Assembly: GCF_035046485.1 (NCBI RefSeq)
Contig: NC_085137.1
Span: 318,600,739 to 318,664,738, forward strand
DNA length: 64,000 bases
Direction: 5' to 3'
Source: Aedes albopictus
Taxonomy: Eukaryota > Arthropoda > Insecta > Diptera > Culicidae
Positions 1 to 11,619 of the stretch are shown one piece after another; position 1 is the first letter of the stretch, and every line of letters begins with the position of its first letter. The notes under the pieces were generated by a model. The model saw only the letters and a program-made list of their open reading frames with translations. It was not told the origin of the DNA and searched no databases. A program made the position numbers and the translations under genes.

Positions 1-9
1 TAAAATGTA

Positions 10-840
10 ATGATAATTTTGCGAATATCAATACAATAATCATGTCCAAAACGCGTAAAATACCATTTGTGCAACACTTCCACCTATGAGTTTTGCTTTG
101 CGACAGATTGCCAATCAGCCTCCCTCCATCGTGCCAACCCAATGCCAAGCAATAAACCATTTTACAAGCCGATTCGGATCAGCTGATCGCTTATTTCATG
201 AATGAAAACTTGGCAGGAAGTGCCGTACTAGAAGTATAATATCAATATCAACATTGTTGTCATTTAATCTAATGTGTTATTGTGCGAACCCTGGTACGAA
301 CTTACGGCTTATCGTGTTCATCATCCCTACAAAGCTAGCAGCCAACATCAATCGGGTTCCCTCATATACAATGCATTTGGGTTCCCATCCCTTAACAATG
401 GTACAAGATGATGGAATCGAAAACATGACGTCATCGCGCCTGGGTTGTTTAACAATCATGAGTTTGGGAACGTTTCACCTTTTCATTTGCCCAAACACCT
501 ACACTCCCTTTTATCTATTCTAAAGTACATCTACTTTTGAAAGTCGTTGAAAAAAATACAGCAACCATCATCAGGTCGTATCTGTCCATAAAATTGGGTT
601 AATTGTTCATTTTGCGAATACATACCCAGGTAATATCAATACAGTAATCATATCCGTAAAATACTTTTTGTGTATGCTTCCACCTACGAGTTTCGCTTTG
701 CGTTTAATTGCCAATCAAATTCTTTCTACCGTGCCAGCGTTATGTCACATCGCTCCGTCAGTCAGTTAAGCAATACTTTATTAAACGAGCCAATCTTATG
801 AATGAAAATGTGTCAGGAAGTAGCGTTAAGCATGCGTGAA
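10..840. repeat. Diverged direct duplication, two copies about 600 bp apart
   Basis: About 230 bp near position 10-235 recurs, diverged, at about 605-835. Both copies share in order 'ttttgcgaat', 'atcaataca.taatcat', 'cttccacct', 'attgccaatca', 'accgtgcca' and a closing 'atgaatgaaaa' followed by 'caggaagt'. Indels separate the copies, so the duplication is old. The stretch between them shows no convincing coding frame. It may be a local tandem duplication or two copies of an unnamed dispersed repeat. Confidence 0.6.
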
Positions 841-2454
841 GGAGTTCAGACAAATGTTGTTTTATTTACCTCGTTTGTTCTTCTCAGCACTGCGGCTCCG
901 TCAAAGGCTACCCACGAAACCGGATGATTACATACCTGTTAGGAAGTTAATTTGTCTCGATGCGCCACTTTTCACCGAATTCCGTAGTAACTCGCGAAAA
1001 TGGCCTTTTCAAAAGGTGATCCTCTCTCGTGCAATCACAAAATAAACCCGTATCACTCCTCCCACGAAACACAAATAACAAACACTTCACACAAAAAAAC
1101 GAATCTTCGCTGCTTGTCATCATGATGCCAGAGGTTGCAGCGATGACATTTCCTATTGGGGACTACGAAGGTGATGATTTTGTTTGCGGTTTTCTGTGAG
1201 AAAGTGAAGGAGGGAAGATTTTTTGCTTTTTTTTCACTCATACTCCCATAAGAAACCCCGTAGGAAGAAAGAGTGTTTCCCGGCTCATCAACCTTCGTAG
1301 TCGCGAATTGGAAAAAAGTACCGGCAGCAGCGGCGTCGATTTGGTCGTGGCCGAAAAAAAAATCAGACCGCTGCATCGCAGACGTTCCTGATGGCGGTCT
1401 CTCATTTTACACCGTTTTCAATTCAACTTACCGGTTGGAACATCCGGTTCTCTACCGACCGAACCATTGTCGTGAACCGAGGAACGGTTCACGGATCATT
1501 TTGTACGGAAGTATTCCGTAATTTACCCATCCGCAGGGCAATTCACACGAACAACACAACCGTCTTCGTACACATCCATTTTTAGACTGAATTCTTGCGT
1601 GCTCGCGCGCGAGCACAAACCTGTTTGAACACACTTATTTCTGACTAACAATAATCTGCCAACTCGTAACCCACAGAAATAAATAAACAGTTAATATTTT
1701 ATTCCATGACATCTTATTCCTACAATAAGTAAATTAAATTTAATAAAAAAAAATCAACGTCACAAATAAAATGTTCCTGTAGGATATACACGCAGAAAAA
1801 TGACGCTTGTTTGAAACAATAAAATGCTTCGTTGATTTTCAAACTGAGAATTTACTTATACCAAAGTTATATTTTTCTGCTCTTACTTAGAGTTTATCGA
1901 TTAAAACAACCAATCACCATTTTTTCATACAACGTCAGAAACTTCATTTGTTTCTACAAAATGGGGACCACAAACATGGCCTGGAAGCACTCACACATCT
2001 TTAAAAAACTTACCCCAACTTCGCCACAACGAGGAACGTGTAGCAAATCCATCACTGCAACTTCCAAGTGCAGTTTTGGCCGTGATGGATAACGCGCAGG
2101 TACTAAAGACAGCATTCGTAAAAAGTTGGTCGGTTTCGCCTTTTTGTCTCTTTTTATTCGACCTCCTTTCCATCCGCTTGCCGAGCGTCTAAAAATAGAT
2201 TTCCGAGCTGCCGCAGGAGCTGCCGTCACCAACACAATCACATTCCGGCTTTGTTAATAGCAAAAGTGCAGTCGTTTGAAACAAACCGTTATTTTATATT
2301 GAATCTACCAAATCTCTGTTTGTTCTAACAAACTGTCAAAAATTTCAACAAACGAAAATATTTGTATTATCAAACAATGGAACAGTTCAGTTTAAACTTA
2401 AAATTAGTTTGTCGCTGTAGTAAACTGAAAAATCTGTTGATTTGAACTAGACTT
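841..2454. other. No gene recognised; weak exon-like signals on minus strand
   Basis: Mostly single-copy-looking sequence. On the minus strand an ATG at 1577-1579 opens a short frame reaching a GTAAAT donor-like site at about 1521-1526. A second minus frame from about 2250 to 2020 ends near a GTAAGT at about 2010-2015. Neither has a recognisable domain, and the second lacks an ATG. An 18-bp perfect GC-rich palindrome (gtgctcgcgcgcgagcac) lies at about 1600-1617. Any of these could be chance. Confidence 0.2.
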
Positions 2455-2954
2455 NNNNNNNNNNNNNNNNNNNNNNNNNNNNNNNNNNNNNNNNNNNNNN
2501 NNNNNNNNNNNNNNNNNNNNNNNNNNNNNNNNNNNNNNNNNNNNNNNNNNNNNNNNNNNNNNNNNNNNNNNNNNNNNNNNNNNNNNNNNNNNNNNNNNNN
2601 NNNNNNNNNNNNNNNNNNNNNNNNNNNNNNNNNNNNNNNNNNNNNNNNNNNNNNNNNNNNNNNNNNNNNNNNNNNNNNNNNNNNNNNNNNNNNNNNNNNN
2701 NNNNNNNNNNNNNNNNNNNNNNNNNNNNNNNNNNNNNNNNNNNNNNNNNNNNNNNNNNNNNNNNNNNNNNNNNNNNNNNNNNNNNNNNNNNNNNNNNNNN
2801 NNNNNNNNNNNNNNNNNNNNNNNNNNNNNNNNNNNNNNNNNNNNNNNNNNNNNNNNNNNNNNNNNNNNNNNNNNNNNNNNNNNNNNNNNNNNNNNNNNNN
2901 NNNNNNNNNNNNNNNNNNNNNNNNNNNNNNNNNNNNNNNNNNNNNNNNNNNNNN
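2455..2954. other. Assembly gap (500 N)
   Basis: Exactly 500 consecutive N, the usual placeholder for a scaffold gap of unknown or estimated size. The distance between flanks is therefore not reliable. Confidence 0.99.
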
Positions 2955-3816
2955 AATAATAGTGTAATAGTTTTCAATTTATCAAACTTGTTGGTCGGAA
3001 AAAAATACATATCATAATTCAAAGATAAGCGGTGTAATAGCTGGAAACTTCATAAAATTAAAAAAAAACTAGTGGTGATATCAGATGAAAAACTTGCACT
3101 CATAATATCAAGTAAAATGTGACAAATTTTAATTCAATTTAACTATATACTATTTATACTAGAAAATTGCTCTCATCGCAAATTAATAAAAATGTGAGAA
3201 TGTCTGTCTACCCATTTAAAATAAAGGATTTGCAATCTAAGATGATAAAATATCTTATCTAATTGAAAACATTGAGACAATTTTGAAGTACTTAAACCAA
3301 ATAAACGAGTTTGAATGTTAGATGAGACCATTGCGCTCTTCATACATTAAAAACAGAACATTAATTTGTCGGCTCCCCAAAATAGAAGCGGCGATCGAGG
3401 CGGCGATCTTATATTCATAAAACTTCACTCATCGGATAGCCATATGAAACTTCGTCGCTCTTTATAATAAAAGAGTTGCGTACTTAGTTGGAAAAAATGT
3501 TGCTGTCATATTAAATAGATAATTTGAAAATTGCGCTCATCAAACATGGAAAAATGTTCGCTCTCCTCATAATATTAAAAAAAACTGAAAACTGAAACGA
3601 TTTCTGTTAACTGGCCAAAAGTGAAAAAACTTTCGCTAACTTAGAAAAATTTGACCTACCCTAATACGTTAACTTCTTTGAATTACCCTAATGAACTAGA
3701 TGTAACTTGTTTTCCTTTCCAAGTAAACTTACACTACCACAACTATAGACAACCTGTGTAACCCAGTCAGAACAGAAATAAAATGACTGATCGGGATTGA
3801 TCACCGTGGAATTTTA
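2955..3816. repeat. AT-rich decayed tandem repeat
   Basis: No coding frame. A degenerate motif like 'gaaaattgcgctcatca' recurs around 3088, 3162, 3327, 3448, 3527 and 3553 with irregular spacing, each time followed by an A-rich stretch, suggesting an old tandem repeat. Nothing else recognised up to the foldback. Confidence 0.4.
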
Positions 3817-4089
3817 CTAATTTATGTGGGTTGGCTCTTTTCGGTGACATAAGAAAAAGCAGCATAATTCGCGTTACGCGTTTCGGCTTACTACTCTTCA
3901 GCCCTCTTCAGACGCAACATGCTGAATGTGACCATCAGCTCGGTCTGTTTATCTGTGACAGACCGAGCTGATGGTCACATTCAGCATGTTGCGTCTGAAG
4001 AGGGCTGAAGAGTAGTAAGCCGAAACGCGTAACGCGAATTATGCTGCTTTTTCTTATGTCACCGAAAAGAGCCAACCCACATAAATTAG
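3817..4089. mobile_element. Perfect foldback palindrome (MITE-like), 132-bp arms
   Basis: Positions 3817-3948 and 3958-4089 are exact reverse complements of each other by eye, separated by a 9-bp loop (3949-3957). The arms begin 'ctaatttatgtggg' and contain 'cgcgttacgcgtttcggc'. There is no coding capacity. Complete arm identity means a very recent insertion, gene conversion between arms, or a local assembly artefact; other palindromes in the window have diverged arms. Confidence 0.9.
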
Positions 4090-4245
4090 AGAAATAAAAT
4101 GAGTCTATTGCAAACAGTAAAGCTGTTCGCGCGTTCTTTCGTTATTTCTCCCCGTCCGAATAATTCCCCGCCATATTCGAAGTCCGCTGCAAAACCCTCG
4201 AAGGCCGGTTCCCGAGATTTGGTCGGTTGTGAGCTGTGACCGGGA

Positions 4246-5270
4246 CCGGAAAAAATTCTGGAGGAATCTTTGGAGAAATTTCTTCCGGAATCTCTGTAGG
4301 AAATCCTGGAGGAATGCCTGGGGGAATTCCTGGAAGAATCCCAGGAGGAATCCCTGAAGATATTTCTGGAGGATAGCCTGGAGGAATTCCTTCAGGAACC
4401 CCTTGAGGTATTCCTGGAGGAATCCGTGGAGAAATCCCTAGAGATATTCCTGGAGGAACGTCTGGAGAAATTCCTGGTAGAATCCTTGGAGAAATTCTTG
4501 AAGGAACTCTGGAGAAATTCCTGAAGACATTCCTGGAGGAACCCTGGAGGTATTCCTGGTGGAATCGCTGGTGGAGTTCCTTGAGGAATCCTTGGAGGAA
4601 TTACTGGGACAATTCCTTGAGAAATTCCTGAAACCCTGGAAGAATTCCTGGGGGAATGCCAGGAGGAATGCCTGGTGGAATTCCTGGAGGAATCCCTAGA
4701 GAAATTCCTGGAGGAATCCCTGGAGGAATTTCTGGATGATTCCCTGGAGGAATCCCTGGAGGTAGCCCTGGAGGAATTTTAATTCCTTAAAGAATCCCTG
4801 GATAAATTCCTGGAGAAGTTTCTTGAGGAATCCCTGCGGAAATTCCTGGAGGAATCCCTGGACGAATTCCTAAAGGAATCTCTGGAGGAATACTTGGAAG
4901 TATTTTTGGAGGAATTCCTGTAGAAATTTCTGGAGGAATCGCCGGAGAAATTCCTGGAGGAATCTTTTGAGGAATCGCTGGAGGAATGCTTGGACGATTT
5001 TCTGGCAGTTTCCCAGGAGGAATCCTTGGGGGTATTCCTGGAGGAATCCCTGGAGAAATTCCTAGAGGAATCTCTGGAGAAATTTTTGGAGGGATCTTCG
5101 GAGGAATTCCTGGAGGAATCCCTCGAGGAATCGCTGGAGGAATTCCTGGAGGAATGCTTGGATGATTTCTTGGAAGAATCCCTGAAGTTTTTTATTGAGG
5201 AACTCCTGGAGGAATCTCTGGAGGAATTCCTGGAGGAATCCTTGCAGAAAAGAATGCGAATCCTCACAAG
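4246..5270. repeat. 12-bp minisatellite (cctggaggaatt-type), about 80 units
   Basis: A roughly 1-kb array of a 12-bp unit close to 'cctggaggaatt/c', with point changes between units. Because the unit is a multiple of three, several frames stay open on both strands. Plus strand 4990-5316 reads as E/S/L/F repeats such as [10 protein letters not shown]. Minus strand 4779-5276 reads as S/R/D/N repeats and 5062-5313 as LQEFLQRFL-type repeats. These frames are by-products of the array; there is no start context or flanking coding sequence to suggest a real protein. Confidence 0.9.
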
Positions 5271-5868
5271 AATCAACGATTTTTTTTCTCATAAATTCCG
5301 AATTTTTTCTCATTAGTTGCCGAAGAAACGTTCAAAATAATATACGAACATTTTCCCGAATTATGCCGAAAAAATCCCTCAACATAATGTAAGATGAATT
5401 TGCAAAGTAATTGCTGGAGAAATCCCTCAAAAAAATTATGAAGGAATTTCTAAAAATTGCCTAAAATAAATTTCAAATTATTTTTCGGAAGAGTTTTTAA
5501 AGAAATTTTCAAAAGTAGGTACTTCTGAAAGGATTTTATAATTATTGCCCAAAACGTTGTCGCAGGAAAGTTGAAAATAATGTCTGGAAAATTCTGAAAA
5601 TATTGAATAAATTCGCTGAAGAATTGCTTAATGAATTCCCAAATAAATTGCCAAAAGAAATATTGATGAATTTGGCAAAATAACTTTAAAACGATTTACG
5701 ACAATATTTGTTAAATATTGCCGCAGGAATTTCAGAAATTGCTGTTGAAATAATTATATTATTTCCCGAAGAAACTTATAAAGGAACTACGAATAATTCC
5801 TCCAAATACTACCGCTGGAATTTCTATAAAAATTGCCAAATAAATTTCCCAAAAAAATATTTAAGCGT
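5271..5868. repeat. Decayed continuation of short AT-rich repeats
   Basis: Degenerate 'gaaatttc', 'aaattgcc' and 'ggaattcc' words at roughly 12- to 30-bp spacing grade out of the minisatellite. No gene. The same style recurs at 13008-14700, 21001-21427 and 42580-43830. Confidence 0.5.
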
Positions 5869-7063
5869 ACACCCAAAACAGAGAAATAGGCGCGTTGGCG
5901 CTCACGTCGTTTTGTGCACGGAACATGCATGTAATATGCGCGAAACGTGCTTATCCGACGACGCACAAACGCTCACAGCCGGTAAACTTATGTATGCGTG
6001 GGCAAAAACGTATCACGATACATAATCCACTGTATGAACTACTCGAATGCAGAGCTCGAACAACCTGCGATAGAGAATCCACGCATACGCATGCTGTATG
6101 GAATAGGAAACAGTTTCATACAGTCCGTGTGCAGTAGTCAAGTATATCCGTGCCCGGCGCGTTGTCCCGTGAGTACTGCTGACCGGTTCTCGATTACTTT
6201 CGGTGGAAAATGCATCCGATCCGGGTCGCAGTGGTCCGTTTAAATGGTGTAGTCGGTGAGGTAACAGATCCGGGTGGTATAGTTGTTTTTCGGGTGGAAC
6301 TTACTTCAGTAGGCTCCCAACACAGGAGGAGCAGTGTGCGGAAGTTTGTTTGTTTTTCTTCGTGGAGTGAAGAAGAAAATAATCTAAGAAGATGGAAAAT
6401 ATCCCAATGTGAAGAGGGCAATATTTTTTTTTTGTGTGTGAAAGAGTTACACTGCCAGAGGCGATCCGATTTTCTGTGGGAGTAGCACTAAGAAGATGCT
6501 GAGAAAAATGAACGACGAAAGAAAAGCTGCAAAAGTGCAAGCGAAGTGAATATAGTTGAAGCTGCTGGTGATTTTGGATAATTCGATTGCGTCCTTCGGC
6601 GATCTGATAGTGTGTGAAGCTTTAGTGTTATTATTGTGCAAAACTTAGCCATCAAATCACGAAATGTTTAAGTGGTGAATGCACATGTATGCAATGTATA
6701 CATATTGCATGCATTGGCGAGTTGCATCGGAGAACGATCATTACTAATGGTTGTTTTCACATCGAAGAAGTGCATCGTGTCAAAGGGGTTTTTCCCTCTT
6801 ACAAAATTTAAAGGTAAAAATAAATAAATAAGAAGTGCATCGTGCATTGTAGGCGAGATATCGCTGTAATACCGCAAAAAGAAGAAACGGCTGCCTCCGC
6901 TGTTGCATCTTAAACGGTGGTGCATTCAGAAAGTGCAAGTTAAAAACACCCCTACGCGTAGCTGAGCAATCGTGCACATCACCAAACGGAAACTGCCTGG
7001 TTGTGCTGCTGCCTTCCGGTCCATCTCTCCAAAAGTCGGGGATGCCAACTTAGTCTCAAGCAG
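5869..7063 (+). other. Candidate host promoter and noncoding 5' exon, donor at 7063/7064
   Basis: This stretch is not similar to any other repeat in the window. From about 6480 it has the A- and GTG-rich style of dipteran 5' UTRs ('gaaaagctgcaaaagtgc', 'gaagtgaatatagttg', 'gtgaatgcacatg'), with many stops and no long frame. It ends with 'ctcaagCAG/GTACGG', a good splice-donor match (GT at 7064-7065), followed by AT-rich intron-like sequence. The inference is the noncoding first exon of a large gene whose intron carries the transposons downstream. The left edge is uncertain: 'tacacccaaaac' at about 5873 resembles a terminal motif near 14950 and may be a transposon end. Transcript data are needed to confirm it. 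Confidence 0.3.
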
Positions 7064-7219
7064 GTACGGAATATAGATTGCCTTTAATTAATTCACATTT
7101 TATCTTGGAAACAAATCAAAACACTCCTTTTCGGCGTTCGTCATTGAGATCAGTTTCGTATTCAAAAGGAATCGCTCAAGGAACTTCTTTAGGAAATCCT
7201 CAAAATAAATTGTGAACAT

Positions 7220-7355
7220 ATAGTCCACTGCACGAATATCTACTGGCCTGCTCACTCTCACACGAAATTTGACGTTTGAGCGGTGTCGGCACCGCTCAAA
7301 CGTCAAATTTCGTGTGAGAGTAAGCAGGCCAGCATAAATTCGTGCAGTGGACCAT
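7220..7355. mobile_element. Palindromic MITE, 66-bp arms
   Basis: Left arm from 'tagtccactgcacgaat' to 'gagcggtg' (7285), 4-bp loop, right arm from 'caccgctc' (7290) back to 'attcgtgcagtggacca'. The arms are nearly identical with a few mismatches in the outer third. No coding sequence; a nonautonomous foldback. Confidence 0.85.
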
Positions 7356-7499
7356 TAGGGGGATTCACTTAACAGAGTAAACTGATTAAACTGATGAAAC
7401 GTCGCGATCACCAAGGCAATCTTTGATTATTTCATTTGCAAAATCATGAAAAATTTCAAATAAGCAGAAAATCATGGCTTACGCAGCAATTTAATCTGT

Positions 7500-8009
7500 T
7501 TTAGTGAGTACCCCTATTAAGAATTTTAGTGCCAACCGGGAATTTGCAAATTTTGTTCAATCTTCATAACGATAGCCGGGGCTTAGTATACATTTTAGGA
7601 TTTTCTGAAGCCATCTGAAATTTATGATTGTTTTAGAATGTTTGTGGTGATATACGTACTACAGGATATATATTTTGGAAATCTAGTGGTAATTAGAAAT
7701 TGACTGATTTTGAAAAATGTTTCAAGCAATAGCCGACTTTCAGAATATGTTTATATTTGATAGAGTCAACTGGGAATTCGCGAATTTTTTTCTGAATGAC
7801 GATAGCCAGAGTTAAGGATAAAAGGGGCTTCTGTAGCCATCTGGAAATTCACTGATTATTTTAAAATCTTAGTGAAGAAAGCTGATTTTCAGAATATATT
7901 TTATGGATTTCTGGAGCCAACCTGGAATTCGCCGATTTTTGAATCTGTGCCTATAAGTTAAAAAATATATTGTACGATTTCTGGTGCAACCAAGCACCGC
8001 CCCCCTCCC
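7500..8009. repeat. Ancient decayed satellite, block 1
   Basis: Repeated but heavily diverged phrases: 'gatttctggtgccaac', 'gggaatttgcagatt', 'tttgtggcgatagccggg' and 'ttcagaatatatttt', recurring at irregular 65- to 115-bp intervals. The order of phrases is constant, which indicates an old tandem array. It continues in blocks at 9066-10535 and 11695-11930, so later elements inserted into it. Confidence 0.65.
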
Positions 8010-9065
8010 TTCATTTCTTTAGTTAACATCAAATTCATGATAATACTGAATCAACAATTTGCCGCCATAATACTCGATTTGCAGCTGCATCTCTCCAACG
8101 TCGGTCACGCCCAAAACTCGCCAGATCACGCTCCACCTGGTCCGCCCATCGTGCTCTCTGCGCTCCACGCCTTCTTGTACCAACCGGATGGTTAGCAAAC
8201 ACCAACTTTGCAGGGTTGTTGTCCGGCATTCTTGCAACATGCCCTGCCCACCGTATCCTTCCGGCTTTGGCTACCTTCTGGATGCTGGGTTCGCCATAAA
8301 GTGCAGCGAGCTCGTGGTTCATCCTTCTCCGCCACACACCGTTCTCATGCACGCCGCCGAAGATCATCCTTAGCACCCGTCGTTCGAAAACTCCGAGTGC
8401 TTGCAGGTCCTCCTCGAGCATCGTCCACGTCTCGTGCCCGTAGAGAACCACCGGTCTTATTAACGTCTTGTACATGGTACATTTGGTGCGGGGGTGAATC
8501 TTTTTTTACCGCAGTTTCTTCTGGAGCCCATAGTAGGCACGACTTCCACTGATGATGCGCCTTCGTATTTCACGGCTCACGTTATTGTCAGCCGTTAGCA
8601 AGGAACCGAGGTAGACGAATTCTTCTACCACCTCGAAAGTATCCCCGTCTATCGTAACATTGCTGCCAAGCCTTGTCCTGTCTCGCTCAGTCCCACCTAC
8701 CAGCATGTACTTTGTCTTAGCCGCATTCACCACCAGTCCGACCTTTGCTGCTTCACGTTTCAGGCGGGTGTATTGTTCTGCCACCGTTCCAAATGTCCTA
8801 GCAATAATATCCATGTCATCCGCAAAACAGACAAATTGGCTGGATTTCGTGAAGATCGTACCCCGGCTGTTGAGCCCGGCTCATCGCATAACACCTTCCA
8901 AGGCGATGTTGAATAGTAGGCAGGAAAGTCCATCACCTTGTCGTAGTCCCCGTCGAGATTCAAATGAACTGGATAGTTCACCCGAAATCCTTACGCTGTT
9001 CTGCACACCGTCCATCGTTGCTCTTATCAGTCTAGTCAGCTTCCCGGGAAAGCGCGCCGTGGAAA
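8010..9065 (-). pseudogene. RTE-clade (JAM1-like) non-LTR relic, 3' half, antisense
   Basis: Read on the minus strand, this is the 3' half of an RTE-clade reverse transcriptase. The fragment opens at about 9065 with the pre-box-B region and shows 'SSFESRRGLRQGDGLSC', the 'FADDMD' catalytic box near 8812-8830, 'VVNAAKTKYMLVGG', 'EEFVYLGSLLTADNN' (within 8506-8814), and then the C-terminal domain in 8035-8475 with 'LIRPVVLYGHETWT', 'FERRVLRMIFGG' and 'GRIRWAGHVARMPDN'. Frame breaks near 8480-8505 and in 8815-9060 show that it is dead. It lies inside the decayed satellite and is 5' truncated, as is usual for target-primed insertion. The family assignment rests on recognised motifs; the JAM1 name is my best guess. 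Confidence 0.85.
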
Positions 9066-10535
9066 TCCACGGATTATTTTTTAATCTTTGTGGCGATGGT
9101 CGGGTCTTGAAATATTATTAAAGGATTTTTGTACCCAGATTGGAATTCACTGATTGTATTTGAAACCATTATAGAGATAGAAGAATATATTTTCATGACT
9201 AATCTTTTTGGTGATAGCCGGGTTTCAAAATATATTTTTAGGATTTTTGGAGCCAGTGATTGTTCTAGAAGCAATGTGGAAATTGCCAGTTTTCAGAAAA
9301 TATTTTTTGGGTTTTCTAGTACAAACCGGAAATTTGCAGATATTGGTTGAACTTTGTTATGATAACCGGTTTTTTGAACATATTATTAGGTTTCTTAGGT
9401 CGAATGGGATTGTTAAGGCCGGATGGGAATCTTTGTGGAGATTGCCGATTTTAAGAATAATTTTTTAGGATTTCTGGTGCCAATTGGAAAACCACGTGTT
9501 TTTTTTTTTATTTTACGGTATCTTTGTCGTAATAGCCGGTTTTCAGTTTTTTTTTTAATTCTGGTGATTTTGTAAAATGTTTAAGGCAATGACCAGGTTT
9601 CAGAATAAATTTATATTTTTTTAGTCAATTCCTACACTGATTTTAAAACAAATTTTTAGAGTTTCTTGAACTTAATAAGAATACATTGATTGTTTTATAA
9701 TCGGCAATAGCCGAATTTCAAAATAAATGTTTTTCAAGTTCCAACTGGGAATTTGCAGGTTATTGTGGAATCTTTGTGACTATATTCTGATTTTAGAATA
9801 TATTTATCAGGATTTATGGTACCTGCTGGGAATTCTCAAAATATTTTTAAATTCTATGTAGCGATCACAAGCGTGCGCAGATTTTCCTTTTTCTCGCTCA
9901 TTCTTCTAAAGAAACACAACAAAGAGCATGATAAAAGAAGGGCAAGCGCGTCCTCCGAGCCGAGTTAAAGAATATATTTCATGATTTCCGGAGACAACTT
10001 CACTGATTGTTTTAGAATCTTTGTGGCAATAGACGGCATTCAGAAAATATTTTTAGGAATTCGTAGATTATTTTTTGAACCTACGTGGCGATCGCGGGAT
10101 GGCGATCAGGATTTCTTGAGCCATCTGAGAATTCATGTTTAATCTCTGTGCTGATAGCCAAGTTTTAAAATATTATTTTAAGTTTTTTGATGCTAATTGG
10201 GAATTTACGGATTTTCTTTATAGCGAAAGGTGATTCTCCAAATTATAAATATTTTTATAAAGTCTGGTGCCAAATTAGATCTCACTAATTTTTCAACACT
10301 ATTTGTACAAATAGTCAGCTTTCAGTATTGTTTTTTAAGATTTCTGGTGTCAACTGGGAATGCTTTTTTTTTTCAATCTTTGTAGTGATATCCGATTTTC
10401 AGAATATATTTTTGGAATTTCTAGTGCAAACCGGGTATTCGCAGATTTTTGTAACTTTTTTGTGGCGATAGACGAGTTTGAGAATAATCAACTGGCAATT
10501 CGTAGAATGTTTTAGTATATTTGCGACGATAGCCA
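9066..10535. repeat. Ancient decayed satellite, block 2
   Basis: Continuation of the repeat seen at 7500-8009. The 'gatagccggg'-type phrase recurs near 9094, 9213, 9292, 9358, 9442, 9528, 9590 and 9706, and further phrases run to 10530. A GC-richer insert of about 100 bp with 'gcgtgcgcagatttt' and 'gggcaagcgcgtcctccg' sits near 9860-9965 and does not fit the repeat. No gene. Confidence 0.65.
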
Positions 10536-10583
10536 CCCAGTCAACCAGTAATCGTATAAGATGTTAAGTGGAGGCCATATACG

Positions 10584-10800
10584 TAGGGTCTGGGACCATT
10601 TGGGCAGGAGCACCTATTTTGGGCACTTGCTGCTATAACTCAGTCAATTTTGAACCGATTGACTTGATTTTTGAGACACGATCAGACACGCACAGCATCT
10701 AGCCATGTGCAATAATTCAAGTCAATCGGTTTGAATTTGGGTGATTCATAGCACCAAGTGCCCAAAATAGGTGCTCCTGCCCAAATGGTTCCTGACCCTA
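10584..10800. mobile_element. 217-bp TIR element, 'tagggtc...gaccctac' family, copy 1
   Basis: Terminal inverted repeats: 'tagggtctgggaccattt' with 'gggcaggagcacctatt' on the left, mirrored on the right by 'aataggtgctcctgcccaa' and 'atggttcctgaccc'. The interior includes 'cagtcaattttgaaccgatt' and its inverted partner. A second, diverged copy lies at 31267-31479. Nonautonomous, with no coding sequence. Confidence 0.85.
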
Positions 10801-10805
10801 CATTT

Positions 10806-11619
10806 TACAGGCGCCTATTTTTTTTTCCTGTTCGGGTTTTTCACTGCGACCAGTTTTTAGATCTATTGTGACATTACCCGTATCCTTAGTGTAGTGCATG
10901 TCGCATTACTCAATTGTCATTGAGGGGCAATAAAGTATCGATTTTGATACGTTGTTTTGTTTTCTTAGAAAACAAAACAAGAGTACTGATATTGGCCATG
11001 CATCGGAAACCTAGCATCACCCTTGTTTTACTGCTAAATTCTCCCCAGTAGGAAGTTTAGGACCCGGGTTTTAACATTAGCAGCAGTATCATTCCAATAA
11101 TGGAACATGTGTTCAGTAATAAGGATTCTAGTATGTTCCTTGCGTACTAGCACTTTCCAGTCTTCGAAGAGTTAGTACATACATGGATCCCTAACCCAAT
11201 TTGATTTCCTTTGCATTGAGTTTAGCCTCAGAAGGTGAGGTTTTTAACTATATGCAAAATAAAGTTGGTAAAGTCAGTTTTATTCAAAAACTGGAAGTCA
11301 CCAAAACACCAGTAGTAGGACTAAATGCTATAACTCCTTGAATTACAAGAACACATATTCCAAAATTGAAAAATAGGACGACACTAGATTTCGGTTTGGT
11401 AGATCTATCACCGCAACGCAACCCAAAAAGGCGATCTACCCACGCTACGGGCTCCGTTAAAGATCGAGCATCTTTTAAACCCCCTCAACCATTCATCCCT
11501 CAGCACGGGTCGCCTGACACCTTGGATTGGGGTTACCTGTTTGGTGGACTTTTACCCCCGCAACAGGTGGTCCGTAGTGCTATTCTCAGCCGGCAGCTAC
11601 ACGGGCATACAGGCGCCTA
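10806..11619. other. About 790-bp insert flanked by 12-bp direct repeats, unidentified
   Basis: 'tacaggcgccta' occurs at 10806-10817 and again at 11608-11619, as expected for a target-site duplication or a retained terminal motif. Between them is moderately GC-rich sequence unlike its surroundings. It contains a hairpin (gttttgttttc...aaaacaaaac, about 10950-10980) and no credible protein; a short frame at 11366-11620 has no recognised domain. It could be a solo LTR or a nonautonomous element; I do not recognise the family. Confidence 0.4.

Noticed and set aside
1954..2241. A 95-codon minus-strand frame with a GTAAGT inside
   Set aside because: No ATG, no acceptor and no recognised domain; kept only as a weak note in the 841-2454 entry.
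2447..3022. A 191-codon frame on the minus strand
   Set aside because: It is almost entirely the 500-N gap read as unknown residues.
4779..5316. Ser/Arg-, Glu/Leu- and Leu/Gln-repeat proteins
   Set aside because: They are three readings of the same 12-bp minisatellite, with no start context or conserved flank.
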